Below are positions 36,493 through 45,983 of a stretch of DNA of 64,000 bases, one piece after another. How positions within the stretch are numbered: the stretch's first letter is position 1; each line of letters starts with the position of its first letter. Made by a program: the position numbers and the translations under genes. The notes below the pieces were generated by a model. That model was given only the letters and a program-made list of their open reading frames with translations, searched no databases and was not told the origin of the DNA. Source of the DNA: Gemmatimonadota bacterium (GTDB lineage: Bacteria; Gemmatimonadota; Gemmatimonadetes; Gemmatimonadales; Gemmatimonadaceae); assembly GCA_016871855.1 (NCBI GenBank), contig VHBQ01000001.1, positions 91,752-155,751 of the forward strand, read 5' to 3'.

Positions 36493-37449
36493 ATGCGCAT
36501 GCCGATGATCCTGGGCCAGGGGTGGACATGCCTCGCGCTCGTGATGCTGGGCGTCGCGTGCGCGGAACCGCGTCCGGTCTTCACGGTGTACAACGCGGCC
36601 GCACTGGGCCCACCGCTGCGCGATGCCCTGCAGGAGTTTGCGGGAACGCCTCCTCGGTTGGTGACCGCGCAGGAGAACGCGCCGAGCCTGGAGGTGGTGC
36701 GCAAAGTCACGGAGCTCGGCGTGGTGCCTGACATCCTCGCGGTGGCCGACGAGCAGCTGCTCGCGGACCTGATCCTGCCTCAGCACGCGTCGTGGTATGT
36801 GCGTTTCGGGACGAACGCCATCGTGCTGGCGTACGGGCCGAAGGCGCGGTTCTCGGATGAGATCCGCACGGACAACTGGTGGCAGGTGCTGTTGCGGCCC
36901 GGCGTGGAGGTCGGCCGGTCGGACATGCGCGTTGATCCGAGTGGATACCGAGCGGACATGGTCATGCAGCTCGCCGAACAATTCTACGGACAGCCTGGAC
37001 TGACGGCGCGGCTTCGTGCGACGATTCCCGAACGGAACATTCGGCGCGCGGAGGCGGATCTTAGCGCGCACTTGGAGACCGGTGAGCTCGACTACGGTTG
37101 GACCTACGAGAACCTGGCAAAGGCCCACGGTCTGCGGTACGTGACCCTGCCGCCGGAGATCAACCTCAGTGATCCGGCGCACGCCGAGCGGTACCGGTCA
37201 GCGGAAGTATCGCTGCCGAGCCCACGCGGGATGCCGCCGCTCCGACTGCGGGGAGCGCCGATCCTCTTCGCACTCACCGTGCCCTCGAACGCCGCCCAAG
37301 GAGATCTCGCGTTCGAGTTCGTGCGGTTTCTGCTCTCGCCGTCCGGCCGTGATGCGTTGCGGCGGTCGGGGTTCGCGCTGCTCCCGGCGCCCCAGTGGGT
37401 GGGGGAGCCCCCGACAGACCTCACGACCGGGCCGGGGCGGCCTGATTAA
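36493..37449 (+). CDS. Substrate-binding protein, WtpA/ModA-like (tungstate/molybdate type)
   Basis: GRSDMRVDPSGYRADMVMQLAEQFYGQPGL, ELDYGWTYENLAKAHGLRYVTLPPEINLSDPAHAERY. Confidence 0.75.
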   Translation: MRMPMILGQGWTCLALVMLGVACAEPRPVFTVYNAAALGPPLRDALQEFAGTPPRLVTAQENAPSLEVVRKVTELGVVPDILAVADEQLLADLILPQHASWYVRFGTNAIVLAYGPKARFSDEIRTDNWWQVLLRPGVEVGRSDMRVDPSGYRADMVMQLAEQFYGQPGLTARLRATIPERNIRRAEADLSAHLETGELDYGWTYENLAKAHGLRYVTLPPEINLSDPAHAERYRSAEVSLPSPRGMPPLRLRGAPILFALTVPSNAAQGDLAFEFVRFLLSPSGRDALRRSGFALLPAPQWVGEPPTDLTTGPGRPD

Positions 37450-37583
37450 CCAGGATGGTCCTTTCAGACGTTCGCCGGAGTAGCAAATGCCGGAACGCCA
37501 GCGCATTGTAGAATCCAGACCCGACGTGGCGACCCTCGCGCGTGGGTTGTCTGCTCCGGATTCGTCCCGCGCCTTGTGAGGTA

Positions 37584-38489
37584 ATGGCATTGCGGTTTCG
37601 CCTCTGCGTTTTCCTCTTGCTCCCATTCGGCCCGCTCGACGCGCAAGGCCGGCCGTCCACCGACATCTGGCTGGTGCCGCTCGAGGGGCGCGGCGTGCCG
37701 CGCGCGGGTCGCGCCGAGAACCTGACGGCGCGCCTCGGCTACGACAACCAACCGGCGTTCACGGCCGACGGCCAAGCGGTGCTGTACACGGCCATCGCCG
37801 ATGACGGTCCGTCGGACATCTGGCGTCTCGACCTCGTGACGCGCGAGCGCGTGAACCTCACGCGCACGGTCGTGGAAAGCGAGTACTCCGCCACGCCGAT
37901 GCCGGACGGGCTTCACTACTCGACCATTCGCGTGGAGGCGGACAGCACCCAGCGCCTCTGGCGTTTCGCTCTGCGTGGCGATGAGCCGCCGGCGCTCCTG
38001 TTCGAGGCCATCCAGCCCGTGGGCTACCATGTCTGGGCAAGCGACGCGCTCGTCGGGCTGTACGTGCTGGGGGCGCCGCTCGGGGCGCCGGGCGGGGCGC
38101 CGGCGACGCTGCAGCTGGCGGATGTGCGCACCGGGACGGCGACGGTGATGGCGCGGGACATCGGGCGCGCCTTGCAGAAGATCCCCGGGCGTGACGCGAT
38201 CAGCTTCGTGCAGCAAGGCCCCGACGGTCCCTGGATCACCGCGCTCGACCTGCGCACCGGCGGCACGGCGCGCATCGCCCGCGCGCCAGCGCAGGCGGAC
38301 TACCACGTCTGGACCCCGGACGGTGTGCTCCTGACGGGCAGCGGCTCGCGCGTGCTGGCGTGGGTGGACGGACGATGGGATGTGGTCGCGGACCTCGCCG
38401 CCGACGGCGTGCGGGACATTTCCCGCCTGGCGCTGAGTCCGACCGGCGACCGTCTGGCGTTGGTCGCTGAAGACCGTGCCAACCGCTGA
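37584..38489 (+). CDS. Secreted TolB/WD40-like beta-propeller protein
   Basis: Signal peptide; repeats YDNQPAFTADGQAVLYTAIADDGPSDIWRLDL. Confidence 0.7.
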   Translation: MALRFRLCVFLLLPFGPLDAQGRPSTDIWLVPLEGRGVPRAGRAENLTARLGYDNQPAFTADGQAVLYTAIADDGPSDIWRLDLVTRERVNLTRTVVESEYSATPMPDGLHYSTIRVEADSTQRLWRFALRGDEPPALLFEAIQPVGYHVWASDALVGLYVLGAPLGAPGGAPATLQLADVRTGTATVMARDIGRALQKIPGRDAISFVQQGPDGPWITALDLRTGGTARIARAPAQADYHVWTPDGVLLTGSGSRVLAWVDGRWDVVADLAADGVRDISRLALSPTGDRLALVAEDRANR

Positions 38490-39246
38490 CGCGCGCGGCC
38501 GCGGCGTGGCCGCGGATCGCTTTGCTGCCATCGCCCCGTCGTACGCGCGGTTCCGCCCGCGTTACCCGGCCGTCCTCTTTCACTACCTCGCGCTGCGCGC
38601 GCCGGGCACGACCTTGGCTTGGGATTGCGGCACGGGCAACGGGCAGGCGGCGCTTGGACTCGCCGAGCGCTTCGCGCGCGTCATCGCCACCGATCCGAGC
38701 GCGGAACAGCTCGCGCAGGCGCGTCCGCACGATCGCGTGGCGTATCGCGTGGCGACTTATGACAGCGGCATCGAGTCCGGCGCTGCGCAGCTCGTCACGG
38801 CGGCGCAGGCCCTGCACTGGATGGACGTGGACGCGTTCATCGCCGAGGCGCGCCGGGTGCTCCAGCCGGGCGGCGTGCTGGCCGTCTGGTGCTACTCCCT
38901 GTGCCGCATCGCGCCCGCCCTCGATGAACTTGTGGAGTTCTTCCACCGGGTGACCATCGGCTCCTTCTGGTCGCCCGAACGCCGCCTGGTGGACGAGGGG
39001 TATCGGACGCTGGCGCTCCCCATCGACGAGCTCGACGTGCCCCCGTTCGAACTTGTGACCGACATGAGCCTGCCCCAGTTCCTTGGGTACGTGGAGACAT
39101 GGTCGGCGGTTCAGCAGTCCTTCGTGGTGCGCGGGCGCGACAGCTTCGAGGCCTTCGCCCGCTCCGTGGCGGAGCGTTGGGGCCGACCGCATACCATGCG
39201 ACGGGTCACCTTCCCCCTGCACGTCCGGGCAGGAGAGTTGCGGTAG
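38476..39246 (+). CDS. Class I SAM-dependent methyltransferase
   Basis: FAAIAPSYARFRPRYPAVLF, WDCGTGNGQAALGLAERFARVIATDPSAEQL. Confidence 0.88.
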   Translation: MPTADARGRGVAADRFAAIAPSYARFRPRYPAVLFHYLALRAPGTTLAWDCGTGNGQAALGLAERFARVIATDPSAEQLAQARPHDRVAYRVATYDSGIESGAAQLVTAAQALHWMDVDAFIAEARRVLQPGGVLAVWCYSLCRIAPALDELVEFFHRVTIGSFWSPERRLVDEGYRTLALPIDELDVPPFELVTDMSLPQFLGYVETWSAVQQSFVVRGRDSFEAFARSVAERWGRPHTMRRVTFPLHVRAGELR

Positions 39247-39315
39247 ACCGCTTGTTTCGGGGGGTGCGCCCCGCCAATTGTTCTAGTGTCCCACCCACCC
39301 CGGATCAGGCGACGT

Positions 39316-39801
39316 ATGGCGAACTCGAAGGGAACCAGCGCGAAGGGCGGGGCTGCGCTCGCGGCCGCGGATGCGCCAACGCTGCTTGGCGCCGCGGACA
39401 ACTTGTTGCGCTCGGCCGTCGAGTGCTGCCGACAGCAGGCGCGCATCGGCCGCGTGCTCGACCTCAAGTGCGGCGAGGACGAACTCGAGGCGGTCATCGA
39501 AGTCTCGGTGCTTTGCGTCCGCATCCTCAACGAGTCGTGCGAGCGCTACTGGGCGCTTGGCTCGGGGTCGCGCGACGGACTCGACGAGGCCACGTGGCAC
39601 GCCGCCAACACGCTCTGGCATGCGAGCTGCGAGTATGCGCGCCGGCACAACGCGTGCAACGTGAAGTCGGCGAAGATGAGCCGGCATTCGCCGACCCAGC
39701 TCGGCGAACTCGCGATCGAGTACGAACTGAAGGCGTCCGCGGTGCTCGCGCTGCGCTACGCGACGGAGCAGTACCAGAAGGTCCGCCCGGAAGCGGCGTA
39801 A
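39316..39801 (+). CDS. Protein of unknown function (161 aa)
   Basis: ORF with GC3-biased codons followed by a strong terminator hairpin. Confidence 0.6.
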   Translation: MANSKGTSAKGGAALAAADAPTLLGAADNLLRSAVECCRQQARIGRVLDLKCGEDELEAVIEVSVLCVRILNESCERYWALGSGSRDGLDEATWHAANTLWHASCEYARRHNACNVKSAKMSRHSPTQLGELAIEYELKASAVLALRYATEQYQKVRPEAA

Positions 39802-39819
39802 CCTCCGCCTGAATGCCCG

Positions 39820-39852
39820 ACGCCCCGGCGCGCTGTACGCGCGCCGGGGCGT
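39820..39852 (+). terminator. Intrinsic terminator-like hairpin
   Basis: ACGCCCCGGCGCGC-TGTAC-GCGCGCCGGGGCGT perfect 14 bp stem followed by TCTGCTCTTT. Confidence 0.88.
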
Positions 39853-39869
39853 TCTGCTCTTTATGCGAG

Positions 39870-41825
39870 CTACTCCGTCGCGTCCGATGCCGCGGTGAGC
39901 TCCATCCACCGGTGCATCGCCGTGTCGAGCGCGCCCTCCGCGTCCTTGAGGTCGCGCGTCAGTTCAGCCGCCCGCCGCGCGGCGGCGGCGCTTCCATCGT
40001 ACAGCGACGGATCCTCGAGCACGCGCCGGCACTCCTGCACGCGCCGCTCGAGCGCCGCCACCTCCTGCTCCGCGGCCCGCGCCGCCTCGGCGACGCGACG
40101 CCGCTCGCGGCGGAGCGATTGATCCTTCTCCTGTGAGGCGGTGGCGCGCTGCGCCTGTCGCTTCTCCGCTTCGCGCCGCTCGGCGGCGGCGCGCGCCGCT
40201 TCCGAGGCGGCAGTGGCCGCCCGCGCCTTCTGCTGCTCCTCCCACTCGACGAAGGTGCCGGCGAAATCCTCCACCCGCACGCCGTCGAACGCCCACACGC
40301 GCGTGGACAGCTCGCGCAGGAACGCGCGGTCGTGGCTGACCAGGAGGACCGTGCCCTCGTAGCCGTCGAGCGCGTCCTCGATGGCCTCGATGGACTCGAC
40401 GTCCAGGTGATTGGTGGGCTCGTCGAGGACCAGCAAATTGGCGCGCGAGAGGGTGATCATCGCGAGCGCGAGGCGCGACCGCTCGCCACCCGAGCAGACG
40501 TCGGTGCGGCGCTGCACGGTGTCTCCCGAGAAGCCGAACGCGCCGAGAAGGCCCTGGATCTGCCCGCGCGTCCAGAGCGGGCGCAGATCGTTGATGCAGT
40601 CATAGATCGTCGTGCCCATCGGCACCTGGGCCAAGTCCTGGCGGAAATGCGCCGCGGTGATGGAGCCGCCAAGCCGCGCTTCGCCAGTCGTGGGCTCGCG
40701 CTCGCCCAGAATGGTGCGGAGTAGCGTGGACTTGCCGGCGCCGTTTGGGCCGACGATCGCGACCACGTCTCCGCGCATGGCGGTGGCGTGGAATCCCTTC
40801 ACGAGGGTGCGCCCGCCGACGGACACGTCCAGCTGGTCACAGTAGACCACACGGTCGCCGCCGCGTTCCTTCACCTCAAGGGAGAAGGCCATCGCGTCGC
40901 CTTCGCCCGGGGGCGGCGTGAGGCGCGGCAGGCGGGCGAGCCGCGTGCGGCGTCCCTGCGCCTGCTTGGTGTTCTGGCCGGCGATGTTCCGCCGGATGAA
41001 CTCCTCCTCCTTGGCGATGAACTTCCGCTGCTGCTCGACCTGACGCTCGAGCGTGAGACGGCGCTCAGCGCGCTGCGTGACGAACGCCGAATATCCGCCG
41101 CGGTACGCTGTCGCGGTGCCGCCCTCGATGTGGAGCACGTGGTCCACGGTCTCGTCGAGGAAGGCGCGATCGTGACTGATGATAAGCGCGGTGCCGCGCC
41201 GCTCGATCAGGTACTGCTGCAGCCACGCCGTGGTCTCGAGGTCAAGGTGATTGGTCGGCTCGTCGAGGAGGAGCACGTCGGCGGGGGCGACCAGCTGCGC
41301 GGCCAATCCCACGCGGCCGCGCTCGCCGCCGGAGAGCACCGCGAGGCGCTTGACCTTGGCTTCTTCGGGATCAAAGCCCAGGCCCTGCAGCACGGCGTCG
41401 ACGCGAGCGTGGAAGTCATATCCTCCCTCGTGGGCGAAGCGCTCCATGTCGTGGCCATACCGATCGAGCGCCGCTGGGTCGGGCTCAGCCCCCATCTCGG
41501 CCAGCCGGTTGGCCTGTTCAGCGAGCGACGCTTCGAGCGCCATCAGCGCGGCGAACGGCTGCGCCGCGGCCTCCCACACGGTGACGGCGTCGCCGAAGTC
41601 CCGGTGCTGGTCGAGCACGGAAAGTCGCAGTCCCCCGCCGCGCGCCACGGCGCCCGACGTGGGGCGCTGGTCGCCGGTGATCAGTCGAAAGAGCGTCGTC
41701 TTTCCTGAGCCGTTGCGCCCGATGATGCCCCAACGCTCTCCTTCGCCAACTGTAAGAGAGACGTCGCGGAGCAGGATCGTGGCGCCGAACTCCACGCGCA
41801 CGCTGGACAGGGTGATCTGCGTCAC
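39870..41825 (-). CDS. ABC-F family ATPase (translation factor / ribosome protection type)
   Basis: Two Walker A motifs (GRNGSGKTT, GPNGAGKST), two ABC signatures (LSGGERGRV, CSGGERSRL), interdomain linker, no TM. Confidence 0.93.
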   Translation of the reverse strand: MTQITLSSVRVEFGATILLRDVSLTVGEGERWGIIGRNGSGKTTLFRLITGDQRPTSGAVARGGGLRLSVLDQHRDFGDAVTVWEAAAQPFAALMALEASLAEQANRLAEMGAEPDPAALDRYGHDMERFAHEGGYDFHARVDAVLQGLGFDPEEAKVKRLAVLSGGERGRVGLAAQLVAPADVLLLDEPTNHLDLETTAWLQQYLIERRGTALIISHDRAFLDETVDHVLHIEGGTATAYRGGYSAFVTQRAERRLTLERQVEQQRKFIAKEEEFIRRNIAGQNTKQAQGRRTRLARLPRLTPPPGEGDAMAFSLEVKERGGDRVVYCDQLDVSVGGRTLVKGFHATAMRGDVVAIVGPNGAGKSTLLRTILGEREPTTGEARLGGSITAAHFRQDLAQVPMGTTIYDCINDLRPLWTRGQIQGLLGAFGFSGDTVQRRTDVCSGGERSRLALAMITLSRANLLVLDEPTNHLDVESIEAIEDALDGYEGTVLLVSHDRAFLRELSTRVWAFDGVRVEDFAGTFVEWEEQQKARAATAASEAARAAAERREAEKRQAQRATASQEKDQSLRRERRRVAEAARAAEQEVAALERRVQECRRVLEDPSLYDGSAAAARRAAELTRDLKDAEGALDTAMHRWMELTAASDATE

Positions 41826-41984
41826 ACGGGCAATCTATCGAGGGGAGAGCGTGATTACCGCTGTTCGCCCTCTGTGAGTTACATTCAGCCGTTCGACCGG
41901 CACGTAGGTCAGGAACCTCCGTGCTCGGGAGCGGTACCAGCCGGATGGCGCGGTTGCGTTGTGGCCTTTTGACCCGGGAGCCGC

Positions 41985-42569
41985 ATGATCGCGGGAGCAA
42001 CGTTGGCGCTCATGGTTGCCGTGGGCGCGCAGAATGTGACGGAACCGGCGCCCGGTGTCGGGCCGCGCGCGGACGGCCTTCGGGTTGGCGTGAGCGCTCC
42101 GGCCACGGACACCGTGCGTGTGCGACGGCGCGCCGTGCGGCTCAGCGACGCGTATCGCACGCGCCAGCGGATCCACAAGCTGGCGTCGTTTGCGATACTG
42201 CCGCTCTTCGCCTTTCAGTACGCAGCCGGCGAGCAGCTGTACGACAAGTCGGACGCAGCGCCGGACTGGGCCAAGGACTACCACGGTCTCGCAGCAGGAG
42301 GCGTTGCGGGGCTCTTCGCCCTCAACACCGTGACTGGCAGCCTGAACTGGTGGGAGACGCGCCATCAGGAGGGCGGTCGGGGATGGCGTACGACGCACGC
42401 CGCGCTGATGCTCCTGGCCGAGGCCGGCTTCGTGGCGACGGGGATGCTTGCGGAAGACGCCGAGGGGTCGCTGGACAAGCGCCGGCAGCACCGCACGATT
42501 GCGCTCACCTCGATGTCACTCGCCAGCGCGTCGTACCTGATGATGCTGAAGCCCCTGCGGAGGGATTGA
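41985..42569 (+). CDS. Four-TM membrane protein with one His per predicted helix (cytochrome b561-like)
   Basis: RIHKLASFAILPLFAFQYAAG, YHGLAAGGVAGLFALNTVTG, THAALMLLAEAGFVATGML, QHRTIALTSMSLASASYLMML. Confidence 0.6.
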   Translation: MIAGATLALMVAVGAQNVTEPAPGVGPRADGLRVGVSAPATDTVRVRRRAVRLSDAYRTRQRIHKLASFAILPLFAFQYAAGEQLYDKSDAAPDWAKDYHGLAAGGVAGLFALNTVTGSLNWWETRHQEGGRGWRTTHAALMLLAEAGFVATGMLAEDAEGSLDKRRQHRTIALTSMSLASASYLMMLKPLRRD

Positions 42570-42570
42570 G

Positions 42571-43068
42571 ATGACCGGACTGGAAACGCTGGTGGAGCTG
42601 GTGCGTCCATGGGCCAAGTTCTACTCGCGCTCTGATGGGGCGCAGACGCTTCTGATGTTCGCGCACCTCGGCGGGATGCTCTGGGCCGGCGGCTTGGCGG
42701 TGTCCGCGGATCGCGCGGTATGGAAGCTCCGCACCGCCGCCGGCGAGGGCCGGGCGCGGCTGCTCGCCGAAATCAGCGAACTCCACGCGCCGGTGCTGAC
42801 GGGCCTCACGGTCGCCGCGCTCTCGGGGGTGCTGCTCTTCACGGCGGATCTCGAGACCTACGCCACCTCGCCGCGCTACTGGTTCAAGATGGGTGCGTTC
42901 GCGCTGCTGCTCGTCAACGGACGCTGGCTGCAGCTGCAGGAGCGGCGTCTGCAGGCGGCGCCGGCCACGATCCCGGCGGGCTGGCGACTGCTGACCGTCG
43001 CTTCGTCGCTGAGCGCGCTGCTGTGGTTTGCCGTCGTGCTGGGCGGCGTGCTGTTGATGAACGCCTGA
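42571..43068 (+). CDS. Four-TM membrane protein
   Basis: FAHLGGMLWAGGLAVSADRAVW, LHAPVLTGLTVAALSGVLLFTADLETY, YWFKMGAFALLLVN, VASSLSALLWFAVVLGGVLLM. Confidence 0.65.
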   Translation: MTGLETLVELVRPWAKFYSRSDGAQTLLMFAHLGGMLWAGGLAVSADRAVWKLRTAAGEGRARLLAEISELHAPVLTGLTVAALSGVLLFTADLETYATSPRYWFKMGAFALLLVNGRWLQLQERRLQAAPATIPAGWRLLTVASSLSALLWFAVVLGGVLLMNA

Positions 43069-43079
43069 CGCCGACACGC

Positions 43080-43577
43080 ATGAGCGCCCACGACTGCTCG
43101 CCCGATTGTCCGATCGCCCGCCGCGCGTTCCTGCGCGACGTTGGCGCCTTCACGGCCGCGCTGGTCGCGACGGGGCTCGCGCCAAGCGCCGCGCTTGGCG
43201 CGGCGACGCCCATCCGCGCGCTGTCACGCGAGCGCGCCGAGGTGCGCTATCCCATTCCGGCGAAGGATGGCGTGCGGTTCGACGACGAGAACGAAGTGAT
43301 CGTCGTGCGCAACGTCGGGAAGGTGTACGCCTTCGCCCTGTCGTGCCCGCACCAGAACACCGCGTTGAAGGCCGACCCGGCGGGGACGGGCTTCTACTGC
43401 ACCAAGCACGAGTCGCGCTATCGCTGGGACGGCCAGTTCGTCTCCGGACGCGCGACGCGGAACATGGACCGGCTCAAGATCCGTCGCGACGGCAACGCGA
43501 TCGTCGTGGACGTGGACACGTGGTACGAGTCGGATTCGGAGCCGGCGCCGTGGGCGGCGGCGGTGATCACCCTCTGA
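43080..43577 (+). CDS. Rieske [2Fe-2S] protein with twin-arginine N-terminus (1)
   Basis: Rieske ligands CPH-x15-CTKH; ARRAFLRDVGAFTAALVATG Tat-like signal. Confidence 0.88.
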   Translation: MSAHDCSPDCPIARRAFLRDVGAFTAALVATGLAPSAALGAATPIRALSRERAEVRYPIPAKDGVRFDDENEVIVVRNVGKVYAFALSCPHQNTALKADPAGTGFYCTKHESRYRWDGQFVSGRATRNMDRLKIRRDGNAIVVDVDTWYESDSEPAPWAAAVITL

Positions 43578-43591
43578 CGCGGAGCCGACCG

Positions 43592-44083
43592 ATGGCAGAC
43601 ACCCACGAGTGCGACGGTGGCTGCGCGCTGAAGCGCCGGGATTTCCTGGGCGCGGCGGCCGTGGCGGCGCTGGCGCTGTTGCAGGGCGCCTGCGGTGACG
43701 GACAGATCGGTCCGTCGGCGCCGCGCGCGGACGATGATGACAATGCGGGCGGGGGCGGCGCGGCGGGAAGTGGCGCGCTGATCGTGAGCCTCGCGGCGTT
43801 CCCCGCGCTGGCCAGCGTCGGCGGCGTGGCCCGCGTGGACGGCGGGAGCGGGCTGCCGGTGGCGCTCGTGCGCACCGGCGCGGCGTCGTTCGCCGCCTTC
43901 TCCCTCCGCTGCCCGCACCAGGGCTTCACCGTGGAGGTGCAGGGCGGATCCTTCCGCTGCCCGGCGCATGGAGCGCGGTTCAACAGCAGCGGCACGTGGA
44001 CGGGCGGACAGCCGACCTCGAACCTCACGGTGCTGCCGAGCGTGTTCAATGCGGGGGCGGGGACGGTTTCTATCACTCGCTAG
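43592..44083 (+). CDS. Rieske [2Fe-2S] protein with twin-arginine lipoprotein-like N-terminus (2)
   Basis: Rieske ligands CPH-x13-CPAH; KRRDFLGAAAVAALALLQGACG. Confidence 0.88.
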   Translation: MADTHECDGGCALKRRDFLGAAAVAALALLQGACGDGQIGPSAPRADDDDNAGGGGAAGSGALIVSLAAFPALASVGGVARVDGGSGLPVALVRTGAASFAAFSLRCPHQGFTVEVQGGSFRCPAHGARFNSSGTWTGGQPTSNLTVLPSVFNAGAGTVSITR

Positions 44084-44086
44084 CGG

Positions 44087-44211
44087 AGGCACGGGAACGG
44101 GCACGGTGGAGTGCACCGTGCACGGAGAAGCGGAGGGGCGAGCCACGCGCGTCGGCTCGCCCCTCCTCACTTCGGTGCACCGTGCACCCCACCGTGCCCG
44201 TTCCCGTGCCT
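44087..44211. repeat. Long inverted repeat, family C (58 nt arms)
   Basis: AGGCACGGGAACGGGCACGGTGG...GGAGGGGCGAGCC (44087-44144) / ACGCGCGTC loop / reverse complement 44154-44211 with several internal mismatches. Confidence 0.92.
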
Positions 44212-44216
44212 TTGAG

Positions 44217-45983
44217 TCACCCGATCGGCACCTCAGGACACAGACTCCCGCTCTCCATCGCCCGCTCGGCGACGGCCTTTTGCCGCGCGTCCTGGTTGCG
44301 GGAGAGGGCGCGCACGGCGCGGCGCGCGCGGCGCGCCGCGGCGGCGACGAAGAGCCGCGCGCAGTCGAGGTCGGGCGTGACCTTCGTCTCGTCGCCGCCC
44401 GCGCGTTCCAGCGCGGCCGTGCAGCGGGAGAGGGCGCAGACGGCGAGGTAGATGTCGATCGCGGCGTTGGCGAGGCGCTCCTGATGGAACTGCTTCTCGA
44501 TGATCGCCTTGCCCTCGCTCATCAGCAGACTTTCCACGCCCACGGCGAGCGCGTGAATCACGTCGGCGATCGCCTCGGCTTCGTCGCGCAGCACCGGATG
44601 CACTTTCGTGAACTCCGGCTTCGTCAGCTGGCGCACCGCGCGGTTGGCGATGAAGCCGCTGATTGCGCCGATCGAGCGCAGAGGATCCTTGAAGGCCTTG
44701 CCGATGTGCTTGAGGCGCTCGCCCGGCTCCTGCAGGGCGGAGAGCGCGATCAGCGCGCGCAGGATCTCGTTTGTCCCCTCGAAGATCATGTTGATGCGCG
44801 CGTCGCGCACGAACTGCTCGTACGGATACTCCTTGGAATACCCGATGCCACCGGCGATCTGCATCGTCTCGCTGGCCGTGCGGAACGCCAGCTCCGACGC
44901 GAACACCTTACACGCGGCAGTCTCGAGTGAGAAGTCCACGCCGCCGCGGTCCACCATCGCCGAGGTTACCATCCATGCCGCGTCCGCCGCGTAGCACTCG
45001 GCAGCCGCGGTGGCGAACTTGCGCTGGAGCATCTCGAACGAGCCAATCGGGCGCCCGAACTGCTCCCGCTGCCTTGCGTACTCGAGTGCGTGGCGCATCA
45101 TCTCGCGCGTGCCACGGGTCGTGGACGCCGCCAGGCCGAGACGCCCGGAGTTCAGGATCTCGAGGGCGATCTTGAAACCGGCGCCTACGTCGCCGAGCCG
45201 GTCGTCCGCGGGCACCGTCACGTTCTCGAACGTGAATGTGCGTGTGTCGGAGGCCTTGATGCCCATCTTCTGCTCGGGCTGGCCGAGTGAGACGCCCGGC
45301 GCATGCGCGTCGACAATAAACGCGGTGACGCGCTGTTTCTGCCTGCCGTCAACCTCTACCGGCACTTTCGCGAAGACCGTCAGGAGCGAGGCGTACCCGG
45401 CATTGGAGATCCAGATCTTGCTGCCGTTGAGCACGTAGTGCGTGCCGTCGGCGCTCGGCACGGCCGTGGCGCGCATCGCCTGCGCGTCGGAGCCGGAGCT
45501 GGGTTCGGTGAGGCAGAAGGCAGCGATCATCTCGCCGCTGGCGCACTTGGGCAGGTACTTCTGCTTCTGCGCGTCCGAGCCAAAGAGGGTGATCCCCTTG
45601 CACCCGATCGACTGGTGCGCACCGAAGTAGACGGCGAGCGCCGCGTCGGTGGCCCCGATCTCGCTTATCACGCGGTTGAAGACCATCGCGCTCGCCCCGA
45701 AGCCGCCGTACTCCTCGGGGATGTTCAGTCCCATAAGCCCGAGGTCGGCCATCCCCGCGCGCGTTTCGTCCGTGAACTTTCCGTCGTGGTCATGCTTGCG
45801 CGCGTCCACCGTGTCCTTCGCCCAGCCGCGGAACGTATCGAGAATCGCGGCCGCGGCCTCGCGGTCGGATTCGCTGGGAACGGGAAAGGGGAAGGCAAGG
45901 TCCTCACGAATTTCCCCAGAGAAGATCGCCTTCGTGAAGGACGGGTTCTTGTCGGGATCGGCGAGATGCGACGTCTTGGACAC
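44217..45983 (-). CDS. Acyl-CoA dehydrogenase (VLCAD-like, long C-terminus)
   Basis: FCLTEPSSGSDAQAMRATA, REQFGRPIGSFEMLQRKFA, MQIAGGIGYSKEYPYEQFVRDARINMIFEGTNEI; GTG start. Confidence 0.92.
   Translation of the reverse strand: MSKTSHLADPDKNPSFTKAIFSGEIREDLAFPFPVPSESDREAAAAILDTFRGWAKDTVDARKHDHDGKFTDETRAGMADLGLMGLNIPEEYGGFGASAMVFNRVISEIGATDAALAVYFGAHQSIGCKGITLFGSDAQKQKYLPKCASGEMIAAFCLTEPSSGSDAQAMRATAVPSADGTHYVLNGSKIWISNAGYASLLTVFAKVPVEVDGRQKQRVTAFIVDAHAPGVSLGQPEQKMGIKASDTRTFTFENVTVPADDRLGDVGAGFKIALEILNSGRLGLAASTTRGTREMMRHALEYARQREQFGRPIGSFEMLQRKFATAAAECYAADAAWMVTSAMVDRGGVDFSLETAACKVFASELAFRTASETMQIAGGIGYSKEYPYEQFVRDARINMIFEGTNEILRALIALSALQEPGERLKHIGKAFKDPLRSIGAISGFIANRAVRQLTKPEFTKVHPVLRDEAEAIADVIHALAVGVESLLMSEGKAIIEKQFHQERLANAAIDIYLAVCALSRCTAALERAGGDETKVTPDLDCARLFVAAAARRARRAVRALSRNQDARQKAVAERAMESGSLCPEVPIG

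Noticed and set aside
41826-41984. Known riboswitch class in the leader of the Rieske module
   Set aside because: No consensus of a riboswitch class I recognise; only a simple stem-loop could be supported.
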